From contig NZ_CAKUIH010000008.1 of the NCBI RefSeq assembly GCF_934660935.1, positions 1 to 64,000 on the forward strand: a stretch of DNA of 64,000 bases. Reading direction: 5' to 3'. Positions 42,855 to 51,465 of the stretch are shown here, one piece after another; positions within the stretch are counted from its first letter, which is position 1; each line of letters begins with the position of its first letter. A program made the translations under genes and the position numbers. Origin of the DNA: an uncultured Parolsenella sp. (GTDB lineage: Bacteria > Actinomycetota > Coriobacteriia > Coriobacteriales > Atopobiaceae). The notes under the pieces are model-generated. The model did no database searches and had not been told where the DNA came from. It saw only the letters and a list, made by a program, of their open reading frames with translations.

Positions 42855-43031
42855 GCCCCAGAAAACGGGTCGCCAATCAAGCATCGTTGCCCGATCGTGC
42901 CGCGCATCCGAGGCGCGCGCCATTCGCCTGTTCAAAGTTGCAGGATTTCGCAGTGAAACAACTGGTCATTTTGGCAGGCATTGCCGCCCATAAACTCAGT
43001 CTCAAGGTAACTCTCAGAAAGGGAGGCACTA

Positions 43032-44291
43032 ATGGACGTCATTATGGGCGCCTTGAACTGGTACGCGGCGCTGCCGTCATCCGTCATGGTTATGATCGGA
43101 ATCTTTTTGGTTGGCTTGCTCCTTGCCAGGCTGAAGGTGGGCGAAGCCCTGCGCTGTTCCATCTACGTCGCCGGCGCGCTCGTTGCGATGAGCACGATGG
43201 TCGGCATGTTCTCCGGTGCGGCAACCCCAATCCTCATGCAGGTCGTCGAGGCGACCGGCCTCAAGCTCGACATCATCGACCTTGGTCTCGGCTCGGCGTA
43301 CTCCTCCGTCCTCTTTCCGCTGAGCTTCTACGCGATCCTTCTCGTCGTCGGCCTTGCCGTTAACGCCCTGATGATCGTCCTCAAGCTCACGGACACCTTC
43401 GACGTCGACGTCTTCAACTACTCCGTGTGGGCTCTGGCCTCGTCCTACGTCTGGGCCATCACCGGCAGCGTGCCCCTCGCCATCGTCGCTTACATCATCA
43501 ACGAGGTCGTCGTCCTCAAGCTCGCCGACATCACCGCGCCCGCCATCCAGGACGCCTACGGCCTCGACGGCGTCTCGATCCCTCACGGCAACGCCGTCAT
43601 CTTTGCCCCGGTCGGCATGGCCGTGAACTGGGTCATCGAGAAGATCCCCGCCCTTGCCAAGATCGACTGGAGCACCGACAAGATTGAGGAGCGCTTCGGC
43701 GGCCTCATCTCCCCATCCATGATCGGCTTTGTCATGGGTATCGTTCTCGGCATCGCCGGCGGTCAGAACGTGGGTCAGACCCTTCTCCTTGGTGTCACCA
43801 TCGCCGCCTTCATGATCGTTTTCCCGCGCGTTGAGAACGTCCTGGTCGAGGGCATCACTCCGGTCGCCGACGGCATGCGCGAGATTTGCGCCAAGAAGTT
43901 CAACCGTGAGCTCAACATCGGCCTCGACGCCGCCATCCTCATCGGCATGCCCGACGTCATGGCAACGGGCATCCTGGTCACCCCGGTCGTGCTCCTGCTC
44001 GCGTTCATCCTCCCGGGCAACCGCGTCCTGCCCATGGCCGATCTCGCCATCGCAGCCCCGTTCCTGATCAGCTGCTGCATGCCCTACTGCAAGAAGAACA
44101 TCTTCCGTGGCTTCATCGCGGGCGTCATCGTCATGATCATCACGCTCTACGTCTGCACCGCGACGGCTGGCTGGTACACGCAGTGCGCAGCGATGAACGG
44201 CCTGCCCTTCGAGTCGATTTCCACGACGCTGGGCATTGGCTCGAGTTGGGTCGCGTGGGCAATCGGCCAGGTATTCGCGCTCTTCGCCTAA
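43032..44291 (+). CDS. gatC: PTS galactitol-family EIIC subunit
   Basis: This 419-residue permease of the EIIC-Gat type has about ten membrane segments, with MVGMFSGAATPILMQVVEATG and the conserved TDTFDVDVFNYSVWA plus GLDGVSIPHGNAVIFAPVGM. It moves a polyol or sugar while EIIB phosphorylates it. AGAAAGGGAGG precedes the ATG. It opens locus 2, with IIB and IIA on separate genes downstream, each preceded by a GC-rich hairpin. The substrate may differ from galactitol, because no galactitol-phosphate dehydrogenase is adjacent. Confidence 0.9.
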   Translation: MDVIMGALNWYAALPSSVMVMIGIFLVGLLLARLKVGEALRCSIYVAGALVAMSTMVGMFSGAATPILMQVVEATGLKLDIIDLGLGSAYSSVLFPLSFYAILLVVGLAVNALMIVLKLTDTFDVDVFNYSVWALASSYVWAITGSVPLAIVAYIINEVVVLKLADITAPAIQDAYGLDGVSIPHGNAVIFAPVGMAVNWVIEKIPALAKIDWSTDKIEERFGGLISPSMIGFVMGIVLGIAGGQNVGQTLLLGVTIAAFMIVFPRVENVLVEGITPVADGMREICAKKFNRELNIGLDAAILIGMPDVMATGILVTPVVLLLAFILPGNRVLPMADLAIAAPFLISCCMPYCKKNIFRGFIAGVIVMIITLYVCTATAGWYTQCAAMNGLPFESISTTLGIGSSWVAWAIGQVFALFA

Positions 44292-44306
44292 CGGCTCCCT
44301 TCTCCG

Positions 44307-44344
44307 GACGGCGGCGCGGAGTCCCTCCTCGGAGCGCCGCCGTC
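44307..44344 (+). other. Hairpin between gatC and gatB
   Basis: GACGGCGGCGC (44307-44317) pairs with GCGCCGCCGTC (44334-44344). No T-run follows, so partial termination or 3'-end protection fits better than full termination. Confidence 0.5.
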
Positions 44345-44471
44345 TGTCTCGTACTTCCGCGGGTCCGTTGCTTGCGCCTTCGCGGCGCCGCCCGCCTTCC
44401 GCTTGGGTCACCGGCGCGTAACGGCGGAACCCGAGCGAATTCCCTCATCCGCAAATCGAACGGAGGCACTT

Positions 44472-44756
44472 ATGGACACCAAGAAGATCGTCGTCGCCTG
44501 CGGAACCGGTGGTGTGACCTCGAAGAACATCGCAATGAAGATCGAGAAGTACCTCAAGGGCAAGGGCATCGATGCCAAGACTTCGACCTGCCGCGTGAGC
44601 GAGGTGGCCGCCCTGGTCTCCCAGATTCACCCGGACGTCGTCTGCTCGGCGACGCAGCTGCCGCCGCTCGACGTACCCACGATCAAGGCGACCGCCATCC
44701 TAACGGGCGTCGGTGCGGACAAGGTCTTCGAGCAGATTTACGACATCGTGAAGTAG
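44472..44756 (+). CDS. gatB: PTS galactitol-family EIIB subunit
   Basis: This 94-residue phosphocarrier has active Cys10 in VVACGTGGVTSKN, the P-loop-like cradle of lactose/galactitol EIIB. The CSATQLPPL segment and ILTGVGADKVFEQI end are typical. It accepts phosphate from GatA and passes it to the sugar in GatC. The ATG follows CGGAGG. A longer in-frame start adds 23 non-conserved residues. Confidence 0.92.
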   Translation: MDTKKIVVACGTGGVTSKNIAMKIEKYLKGKGIDAKTSTCRVSEVAALVSQIHPDVVCSATQLPPLDVPTIKATAILTGVGADKVFEQIYDIVK

Positions 44757-44766
44757 AGAACGCTCT

Positions 44767-44797
44767 AGGGCGGCGCGCCAACGCCGCCCTTGCATTT
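44767..44797 (+). other. Hairpin between gatB and gatA
   Basis: AGGGCGGCG (44767-44775) pairs with CGCCGCCCT (44782-44790) and is followed by TGCATTT. It is probably an attenuating or mRNA-stabilising structure inside the operon. Confidence 0.5.
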
Positions 44798-44810
44798 GGA
44801 AGGGACTAAC

Positions 44811-45284
44811 GTGAGCGAAAAGATTGCGATAAAACCCGAGCTGGTGATTCCGGATCTCGTAGCCGCCGATTCGCAGGACGCGATCAGGCAGCTCGGCGAG
44901 GCTCTCGTGTCCGCCGGCTATGCGAAGGGCTCCTACGTCGACGCCGTGCTTGAGCGCGAGAAGAGCTATCCCACTGGCATCGAGTTCCCGCTTTGCGGCG
45001 TTGCGATGCCCCACGGCGAGCCGGACGATGTGCTCGGCGCTGCCATCGCGATTGGCCGCTGCGCCAATCCGGTTCCCTTCAAGCGGATGGAGGACTTCTC
45101 CCAGGAGGTGGACGTCCGGCTTGTCGCGATGCTGGCGGTGGCGGACCCGGCCGGGCATCTCGACGTCCTTGGCAAGCTGATCGCCGCCTTCTCAGACGAG
45201 GAGACGTGCGCGGCGCTTTTGTCCAGCGATGACCCGGCGGCGATCGCGAAGATTGTCGACGACGCAATTAACGGAGGAGAGTGA
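44811..45284 (+). CDS. gatA: PTS galactitol/fructose-type EIIA subunit
   Basis: This 157-residue EIIA of the PTS_EIIA_2 family has active His68 in GVAMPHGEPDDVL. The upstream GYAKGSYVDAVLEREKSYPTG is the usual family lead-in. The GTG at 44811 is chosen because GGAAGGG lies six bases upstream; a TTG seven codons earlier overlaps the hairpin. It ends 2 bp before the TrpA-like gene. Confidence 0.9.
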   Translation: MSEKIAIKPELVIPDLVAADSQDAIRQLGEALVSAGYAKGSYVDAVLEREKSYPTGIEFPLCGVAMPHGEPDDVLGAAIAIGRCANPVPFKRMEDFSQEVDVRLVAMLAVADPAGHLDVLGKLIAAFSDEETCAALLSSDDPAAIAKIVDDAINGGE

Positions 45285-45286
45285 CC

Positions 45287-46063
45287 ATGAACCACATGGA
45301 ACAGGTCCTTGGCGAGAAGAAGGCCGCCGGGCACAAGATCTTCGTGGGGTACTTCCCCTTGGGCGACCCTGCGATGGGAGACCAGGTCGCGCGTGTAGGC
45401 GAGTTCATCGCCGATGGCGTTGACGTTCTCGAGCTGGGCATTCCGTATGAGAATCCCGTGCTTGACGGAGCGGTTGTCTCCGCGTCGATGGCGCGTGCCC
45501 TTGAGGTGACGACTTCCGTCGCGGCCATGGACTCGATTGCCGAGCTCAGGGCGGCATATCCGGACGCGTGCCTCCAGATCATGTGTTACTACGAGACGAT
45601 CGAGGCCATGGGCACCGAGGCGTTCTGCGAGCATGCCGCCGCCGTCGGCGCAGATGGCGTGCTCGCGCCCAATGTGCCGAGCGGGGCGAAAGCAGGCCTG
45701 GCGGAGGCACTCGACCGCGCGGGCCTCCTCCAGCCGCTGTTCGTTCCCGTCGATCTGGCAGATGCCGATGTCGCCGCCTTTGCCGAGGCGGGCCGCGGGT
45801 ACATGTTCCTGCAGGCGCAGGAGGGCAAGACCGGGCCTCGTGACGGCGTGTCTCCGAGCGTCGAGGACAACGTCAGGCGTCTGCGGGAGGCTGGCGCCAC
45901 GGCTGCGCTTTGCGCGGGGTTTGGCATCTCGAAGCCACAGCAGGTCAAAGACTTGATGGCTATGGGCGCCGACGGCGTTATCGTGGGAAGCAGCATCATC
46001 GATGCGGTTATCGCGGGTGACTCCCGTGAGTACATCTCGTCGCTAAGGGCGGCGCTGGACTAG
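45287..46063 (+). CDS. TrpA homologue within a PTS operon (probable sugar-phosphate lyase or aldolase)
   Basis: This 258-residue TIM barrel is homologous to tryptophan synthase alpha. Glu49 (VLELGIPYENP) and Asp60 (VLDG) stand at the same numbers as the catalytic pair of the enteric enzyme, and the phosphate-binding loops GFGIS and VGSSII are kept. The Tyr175 equivalent is Phe174. Indole-pocket and TrpB-contact residues look changed (ENPVLDGA for SDPLADGP). No trpB is near. TrpA performs a retro-aldol cleavage giving glyceraldehyde-3-phosphate, so a PTS-imported phosphorylated polyol or sugar is an attractive substrate (inference). ACGGAGGAG precedes the ATG; a GTG two codons earlier is less well spaced. 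Confidence 0.85.
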   Translation: MNHMEQVLGEKKAAGHKIFVGYFPLGDPAMGDQVARVGEFIADGVDVLELGIPYENPVLDGAVVSASMARALEVTTSVAAMDSIAELRAAYPDACLQIMCYYETIEAMGTEAFCEHAAAVGADGVLAPNVPSGAKAGLAEALDRAGLLQPLFVPVDLADADVAAFAEAGRGYMFLQAQEGKTGPRDGVSPSVEDNVRRLREAGATAALCAGFGISKPQQVKDLMAMGADGVIVGSSIIDAVIAGDSREYISSLRAALD

Positions 46064-46078
46064 ACGAGGAGCGTGCGA

Positions 46079-48220
46079 ATGCGACAGATGAGCGCTCGCT
46101 CGTGGGACATCCTGCAGTGTCTCATGAAGGATCCGTTCACTGCCATGACGGCGCAGCAGCTCGCGCGCAAGCTCGGCGTCTCCGAGCGGACCGTAAGGTA
46201 TGAGATCGCCGCGCTCTCCGATTGGCTCGGGGAGCGCGGCATTACGCTCGAGCGGGTTCCGCGCAAAGGGTTCTTCGTGGCCTCGCAGGACGTCGCCCGT
46301 GCCGCCGAGATTGCGTTCGAGGGCGAGGGCGCGCCGGATGCGGAGAGCGTGTACCTCTCCGCTGAGCAGCGTGCGAATGCCATCGTTGCCGCGTTGCTTG
46401 ACGAGACGTGCCCCAAGACCATGGCGGGCATGGCCGAGGCGCTTGGCGTGAGCCGCGCCACTGCCGCGCGCGACCTGAAGCGCGCGGGGGAGTGGCTCGC
46501 CTCGCACGGCGCGCCACTCGTCGCGACGCCGCACGGTGGCTGGTCCCTCGAGGCGAGTGAGTACCGCCGACGCCAGGTGATGGCGGAGTTCGTCAGGAAG
46601 GGGCTTGGTGGATACGCTGGCCTTCTCGCGGCGTCTGCCGCGGACTATGACGAGGAGATTCGCAAGAAGGGCTTCGTCTGCGAAGAGCAGCTCGAACGGA
46701 TGGCCACGGCGCTCGATCGCTATCTCGATGAGACGAACGACGACCTGACGGATGCCGCCTTCATCGAGATGACGTGCTATCTCAACGCCGTGCGCCACAG
46801 GACGTGCCAAGGGCGCTACGTCTTCGAGCTTCCCGGCGGCCTCGACGAGGTGCCGACGGATGAGCGCCGCGCTCTCGAGGCGCTGCTTGCTGCCATCGGG
46901 GCCGAGGCGGAGGGCGAGAGCCTCTCGCGCGAGGTCGAAGCCTTGGCTGCCATGCTCGCCGCTTTGCCTCGCATGCGCGCGGATTCTTCCGGTGTGATCC
47001 GTGCGGGCACGGCGGAGCGCATCCTGAACACGCTACTCTCGGTCGCTTCGGAGGAGACGGGCTGCGACCTCTATCTCGACACGGAGCTCGTCGATGGTCT
47101 CCGCGTGCACGTTCGCGCGCTGCTCGCGAGGGAGAGGCTGGGCCTCCAGGCGAAGTGCGAGCTCTTGCCGGATATCCGCAAGCGTTTCCCCGAGCTTTTC
47201 GAGACGTGCGCCCGGGCGATGCTCGTCGCGCAGGGGGAGTATGGGCTGAGCGCGATCGACGATGAGGTCGCGTTCGTGGTCCTGTACGTGGGTGCCGCGC
47301 TCGAGAGGCTGCGCCAGGGGCCGACGATCGACCGCTCCGTTCGCGCGGCTCTCGTCTGCGGGGCGGGTATCGGGACGGTCGCGTTTCTGTCGAGATCGCT
47401 CGCGAAGGAGTTCTCGCATCTCGAGATAGTCGCGAAGCTCTCGACGCGCGACTGCTACGCGTTCGACTATTCCGGCGTTGACGTCGTGCTGACGACGGTC
47501 GAGCTGCCGCAGGCGCTGCCGCGGCCTGTCATTCGTGTTACGCCGATGCTGACGCGCGTCGACGTGCGCAGAATCGAGGCGTTTCTTCACTCGCCCGCGA
47601 ACGGCGACGAGGGCGTATTCGTCTCGCGTCTGCTTGACGTGGTGCGCGCGAATTGCGACGTGCGCGATGAGGAGGCGCTGGAGCGGGACGTCCGCGAGCT
47701 TCTTGGCATGGGTGGCGGCGAGGAACGTGGCAAGCTCGTGCTTCCCGGATTCCTGCGGCTCGACGAGCTCGTGAGCGAGGAGTTCGTCGAGGTCGGCGTT
47801 GTGGCGGAGACGTGGGAGGATGCCGTTGCTAGGGCGTCGAGGCCCTTGCTCGACGCTGGATGGATGACGGAGGACTACTACCGCGGGATTCTCGACTTTG
47901 CCAAGCGCTACGAGCAGTTTGGCGTGATCCTCGCGCCGCTCTGCGCCCCGCATACGGAGCCTGACGAGAGGAATCGCCCCGCGATATCCGTGGTGACGCT
48001 GGCGGACCCCGTGCGTGTGAGGATGGGCGGAGAGGACGTCGCGCTGAGTGTTGTCATGGTGCTCTGCCTGCAGACGCCGGTCGCGCACTCTGCGGCGCTC
48101 GATGAGCTGTTTAGCATTGTGGACGAGTATCCCGGGTTCATCCCCGCGCTCGAGGTGGCGGCAAGCCCGGCTGCGCTGGTCAGTGTTGTCTCCGAGTATT
48201 GTCGTCGCGTGCGGGCGTAG
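46079..48220 (+). CDS. PRD-containing transcriptional regulator with EIIB and EIIA domains
   Basis: This 713-residue MtlR/ManR-type activator has an HTH_11 at residues 1-62 (MTAQQLARKLGVSERTVRYEI) and a second Mga-like HTH near 100-150 (AEALGVSRATAARDLKRA). Two PTS regulation domains lie in about residues 180-410. An EIIB-Gat-like domain follows with Cys in RAALVCGAGIGTVA, and an EIIA_2 domain ends the protein with His in LCAPHTEPD. Phosphorylation by HPr, EIIB and EIIA of the PTS would set its activity. GAGGAG eight bases before the ATG decides the start over a closer GTG. It is the last gene of locus 2 and probably activates it. Confidence 0.9.
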   Translation: MRQMSARSWDILQCLMKDPFTAMTAQQLARKLGVSERTVRYEIAALSDWLGERGITLERVPRKGFFVASQDVARAAEIAFEGEGAPDAESVYLSAEQRANAIVAALLDETCPKTMAGMAEALGVSRATAARDLKRAGEWLASHGAPLVATPHGGWSLEASEYRRRQVMAEFVRKGLGGYAGLLAASAADYDEEIRKKGFVCEEQLERMATALDRYLDETNDDLTDAAFIEMTCYLNAVRHRTCQGRYVFELPGGLDEVPTDERRALEALLAAIGAEAEGESLSREVEALAAMLAALPRMRADSSGVIRAGTAERILNTLLSVASEETGCDLYLDTELVDGLRVHVRALLARERLGLQAKCELLPDIRKRFPELFETCARAMLVAQGEYGLSAIDDEVAFVVLYVGAALERLRQGPTIDRSVRAALVCGAGIGTVAFLSRSLAKEFSHLEIVAKLSTRDCYAFDYSGVDVVLTTVELPQALPRPVIRVTPMLTRVDVRRIEAFLHSPANGDEGVFVSRLLDVVRANCDVRDEEALERDVRELLGMGGGEERGKLVLPGFLRLDELVSEEFVEVGVVAETWEDAVARASRPLLDAGWMTEDYYRGILDFAKRYEQFGVILAPLCAPHTEPDERNRPAISVVTLADPVRVRMGGEDVALSVVMVLCLQTPVAHSAALDELFSIVDEYPGFIPALEVAASPAALVSVVSEYCRRVRA

Positions 48221-48320
48221 GGTGCGGGCGGCGCGGCGTGCGGGGTTGATGGCCGTCGCGGTGTCGTCGTTGATAGGACGTTGCATATGGTTGTCAGGTG
48301 CCATATCAAGTGCTTCTAGG

Positions 48321-48547
48321 GCGTCCGTAAATAGTAAATTTCCGTGCCGGTGGTCAAAAATACCATCTTGATGTACGGAACGCCGCTGAAATGGGGCCAG
48401 TTGCTTGACTGCGGTCAAATAACCGGCCATTAACCTGCATCAGTGAGCGCCTGAGCACTTGATCTCGGGCCCCTGCTAGCCTGAAACGGTCCGGCTGCGC
48501 CCATGGATGGCCTTTGGGCGTACGCCAAGATGGTATTTTTGACCACT
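48321..48547 (+). repeat. Interspersed inverted-end element, copy C
   Basis: The left arm is GGTGGTCAAAAATACCATCT then TGATGTAC (48349-48376), and the right arm is GGCGTACGCCAAGATGGTAT then TTTTGACCAC (48517-48546). The lead-in CGTCCGTAAATAG corresponds to the CCCTTAATAG of other copies. The inner hairpin GGCCAGTTGCTTGAC / GGTCAAATAACCGGCC is at 48396-48429. It starts 100 bp after the PRD regulator stop. Confidence 0.85.
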
Positions 48548-48866
48548 CACCCATTAAATTGTCCGTTATTAACAGTCGGAGACGCGAAGCGTGCGCAAAA
48601 GTTTGTGTGGTGGCACCATAAAGCAATCCTGCCGATATGATTTCGCACGTTCGAGGTCGTCGAATTGCCAAACTGTTTAGCTGCGCAAACGTAATTCCGC
48701 ACGCCGCGCGTAAGGTAAAAACCGAAGCCTGCTGCCAGTAAAACCGAAGCCGAGCATCCGAAGGCGACGTCCGAGTCGAAATCCCCACCCTTGGTCTCAA
48801 GAACGGCGCAGCCGTTCGGCTGGCTGAAGGCAGATAACTGCTGCTAAAGCGGTCGCAGAGTCGCCG
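48548..48866. other. Non-coding gap between element C and the RpiR gene
   Basis: The stretch holds a decayed relative of the repeat block at 54981-55064: GTAAAAACCGAAGCC and AGTAAAACCGAAGCC at about 48713-48751, preceded by TAGCTGCGCAAACG. The stretch is not coding. Confidence 0.45.
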
Positions 48867-49730
48867 TTACTCCTCCTTTGTGGGAGAAATGGCGTTGCGG
48901 ATGCGGCGCAGCGGCTCTTTGGCCCGGTCCTGGCTGGCGAACATCACGATCGTGAATAGCGAATCAACGATGGCAAGTTGCGCGATCCTGCTCGAGAGCG
49001 ACTCAGAGCGATAGCCGGTCTCGTCGGAGGAGGAGAGAAGGATGACGTCGGCGAGCTCGGCGAGGCGCGGCGACGAGTAGCTCGTGATCGCGATGACGCT
49101 CGCGCCCGCCTCGCGGGCGATGTTCGCGATATCGAGTGTGTCGCGCGTAAGACCCGTGTGCGTTGTGACGACGGCACAGTCGCCTGGCTTGAGCAGGGCC
49201 GCCTGCATGCGCTGGACGTGAACGTCCATGCCGTACTGCACGTGAAGCGGCGAGCGCATGAACTTGTGGAAGGCGTCGTATGCGACGACGTTCGAGCCGC
49301 CAACGCCAAAGAAGGACACCGTGCCGGCTTCGAGCAAAAGTTTGCTCGCGCGCTCGACGTTGCTCGCGCTGAGGAGCGCATTGGTGTCTTGAAGTGACTT
49401 GACGCTGGAGGAGAAGACCTTGTGCGCGATTGCGAGGGCATCGTCCTTCTCGTCAATGTTCTCGTGAATGGACACCTCGGGGTCGAACTCCTCGGAGAGG
49501 AGCTCGTTCCTAAAGTCGCGGAAGCCCTTGAAGCCAAGCTTCCTGGTGAACTGGAAAACAGTTGACGGGGCGATACTCAGCGAGTCGGCGATCTCGTTGA
49601 TTGTCATTCGCGAAACTTTTTTCGGGTCCGAGAGGATGAAGTCGGCGATGCTCGCTTCCTTGGCGCTGAGCGAACGGTAGAGCGACCTGATTGCGAATTG
49701 AATCGACTGCTGTGCCATTTCGGTCACCAT
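48867..49730 (-). CDS. RpiR family regulator of PTS locus 3
   Basis: This 287-residue regulator has an N-terminal HTH_6 (MTINEIADSLSIAPSTVFQFTRKLGF) and a SIS domain (VSFFGVGGSNVVAYDAFHKF, VVTTHTGLTRDTLDIA). It is divergent from the 6-phosphogluconate dehydrogenase and PTS genes over a 299 bp gap, and is the likely local regulator. It is clearly different in sequence from the RpiR of locus 1, so each locus has its own sensor. The first Met has CAGGGA nine bases upstream; a second Met five codons later is also possible. Confidence 0.9.
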   Translation of the reverse strand: MVTEMAQQSIQFAIRSLYRSLSAKEASIADFILSDPKKVSRMTINEIADSLSIAPSTVFQFTRKLGFKGFRDFRNELLSEEFDPEVSIHENIDEKDDALAIAHKVFSSSVKSLQDTNALLSASNVERASKLLLEAGTVSFFGVGGSNVVAYDAFHKFMRSPLHVQYGMDVHVQRMQAALLKPGDCAVVTTHTGLTRDTLDIANIAREAGASVIAITSYSSPRLAELADVILLSSSDETGYRSESLSSRIAQLAIVDSLFTIVMFASQDRAKEPLRRIRNAISPTKEE

Positions 49731-49844
49731 CCTGATAAATCCCTGGTCTTTGGCCCATTCTATCGAGTCTTCCAGACCTCTGCCTACCCTAATTTACCGT
49801 TCGCGCCAAATACGTGGCCGTTCACCGCAACAAAAATTACTTCT

Positions 49845-49883
49845 TTGACAATGATATCAGACCGAAAAAACTTCGCATATAAT
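49845..49883 (+). promoter_or_regulatory. Candidate promoter of PTS locus 3
   Basis: A perfect TATAAT lies at 49878-49883 in an AT-rich stretch. The only perfect TTGACA (49845-49850) is 27 bp upstream, too far for one sigma-70 promoter, so the -10 is credible but the -35 is not. An activator or a weaker -35 may be used. Confidence 0.35.
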
Positions 49884-50029
49884 GACGCCAGCTTCAGAAC
49901 GGAGTTTTTCGGGTGCTGGCTTCCAGAAGGCAACAAGCTTGGCGGGCTGCGACTGCGCAAGAGCGGCGAGAGTAAACCGAACCAGCCGACAGCACGCCCG
50001 CTTTAAGCACGACGAAGAGGGTGGTGCAT

Positions 50030-50959
50030 TTGGAGATCGGAATTGTAGGACTTGGAAAAATGGGGGCCAATATCGCCCTTAACCTGGCGGATCACGGGCA
50101 CAAAGCGGTCGGTTTCGATTGTTCAGAAGCTTCTGTGGCTGCCGCCGCTGCCTCAGGTATCGAAGTCGCCTCCACGCTCAAGGCCCTTGTCGAGGCACTT
50201 TCCATGCCGCGAGTCCTTTGGGTTATGGTGCCCTGCGGCGACCCGACGGAGTCCTGCGTGACGAGCCTCCTCGAGATTCTCGACGAGGGTGACATCCTCA
50301 TCGACGCCGGTAACTCGTTCTACAAGGATTCGCAGCGCCACGCGGCGATGGCCGCGGAGAAGGGCGTCCGCTTCCTTGACGCCGGCACCTCTGGCGGAAA
50401 GTCGGGCGCTCGCACCGGTGCCTGCATCATGGTTGGCGGAGACCGCTCGGCGTTCGATCACGTCGAATCCGCTCTCGAGGACCTTACCGTTGAGGGAGGC
50501 CTGCTCTACACCGGCCCCGCCGGAAGCGGCCACTTCATGAAGATGGTCCACAACGGTGTCGAGTACGGAATGATGCAGGCCATCGGCGAGGGCCTTGCCG
50601 TGATGCGCGCGAGCGGCTTCGGCTATGACCTCGAGGCGGTGGCTCACAACTGGAACCACGGCTCCGTTATTCGCGGCTGGCTCATGGAGCTCATGGAGGA
50701 CCAGCTTGCCTCGCATCCGGACCTCGCCGACATCCGCGGCGTCGTTGCTGCGAGTGGCGAGGCCAAGTGGACCGTGGAGACGGCGCTTGACCTCGAGGTT
50801 CCCGTTCCTGTGATCGCCCTCTCGCTCATGGAGCGCAATGCCACCCAGATCGAGGACTCTTTCTGCGCCAAGGCCGTGAGTGCGCTGCGCAACGGCTTTG
50901 GTGGCCATGAGTACGTGGGGCTTGACGGGCAGAACCACACGAGTGCGGAGGAGAAGTAG
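50030..50959 (+). CDS. Short-form 6-phosphogluconate dehydrogenase (YqeC/GndA-like)
   Basis: This 309-residue NAD(P)-dependent beta-hydroxyacid dehydrogenase has an N-terminal Rossmann fold (IGIVGLGKMGANIALNLADHG), substrate loop FLDAGTSGGKSGAR and catalytic Lys in GSGHFMKMVHNGVEYG. The length matches the short decarboxylating type. The TTG at 50030 is preferred, since AGAGGG lies eight bases upstream and it yields the usual MEIGIVGLG start; GTGs at 50021 and 50024 are alternatives. As first gene of locus 3 it suggests the imported compound is an aldonic or gluconate-like acid (inference). Confidence 0.88.
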   Translation: MEIGIVGLGKMGANIALNLADHGHKAVGFDCSEASVAAAAASGIEVASTLKALVEALSMPRVLWVMVPCGDPTESCVTSLLEILDEGDILIDAGNSFYKDSQRHAAMAAEKGVRFLDAGTSGGKSGARTGACIMVGGDRSAFDHVESALEDLTVEGGLLYTGPAGSGHFMKMVHNGVEYGMMQAIGEGLAVMRASGFGYDLEAVAHNWNHGSVIRGWLMELMEDQLASHPDLADIRGVVAASGEAKWTVETALDLEVPVPVIALSLMERNATQIEDSFCAKAVSALRNGFGGHEYVGLDGQNHTSAEEK

Positions 50960-50962
50960 TCA

Positions 50963-51451
50963 ATGGCAGAGATCAAGCTGACGCGTGTCGACTATCGCCT
51001 GGTCCACGGGCAGGTCGTGACGCAGTGGGTGAAGATTTGCGGGGCGGACCGCATCATCATCGTGAACGACGAGCTTGCGGACGACGAATTCATGACGGAC
51101 ATCTATCGCATGTCCGCTCCCGCGGGAGTGTCCGTCGAGGTCAAGACCGTCGACCAGGCCTGTGAGGAGTACAAGGCTAATGCCTTTGGCGGCGGCAAGC
51201 TCCTCGTCCTCTTCAAGCGCGTCGAGGACGCGCTCGCCGCGGTCCGCGGTGGCGTTGAGCTCGCAGACGTCCAGATTGGCGGCCTCGGTGGCGGCGCCGG
51301 GACGACGACCGCGTTTGGTATCGCATTCAGGCCGTCTGACGTTGACGCCATGAAGGCGCTCGACCAGGAAGGCGTCCACGTCCACGTTCACGTCGTTCCC
51401 GCGCAGCAGGATGTTGAACTCCCTGACCTTATTAATAAGCTCGGCTTCTAG
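50963..51451 (+). CDS. PTS mannose-family EIIB subunit, locus 3
   Basis: This 162-residue EIIB has active His15 in LTRVDYRLVHGQVVTQW. The fold continues with RIIIVNDELADDEFMTDIYRM and VQIGGLGGGAGTTT. It starts 3 bp after the dehydrogenase stop, with GGAGGAGAAG as ribosome site. No EIIA gene occurs in this operon, so its phosphate must come from an EIIA encoded elsewhere, for example locus 1. Confidence 0.92.
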   Translation: MAEIKLTRVDYRLVHGQVVTQWVKICGADRIIIVNDELADDEFMTDIYRMSAPAGVSVEVKTVDQACEEYKANAFGGGKLLVLFKRVEDALAAVRGGVELADVQIGGLGGGAGTTTAFGIAFRPSDVDAMKALDQEGVHVHVHVVPAQQDVELPDLINKLGF

Positions 51452-51465
51452 GAGGCGTATCGAAG

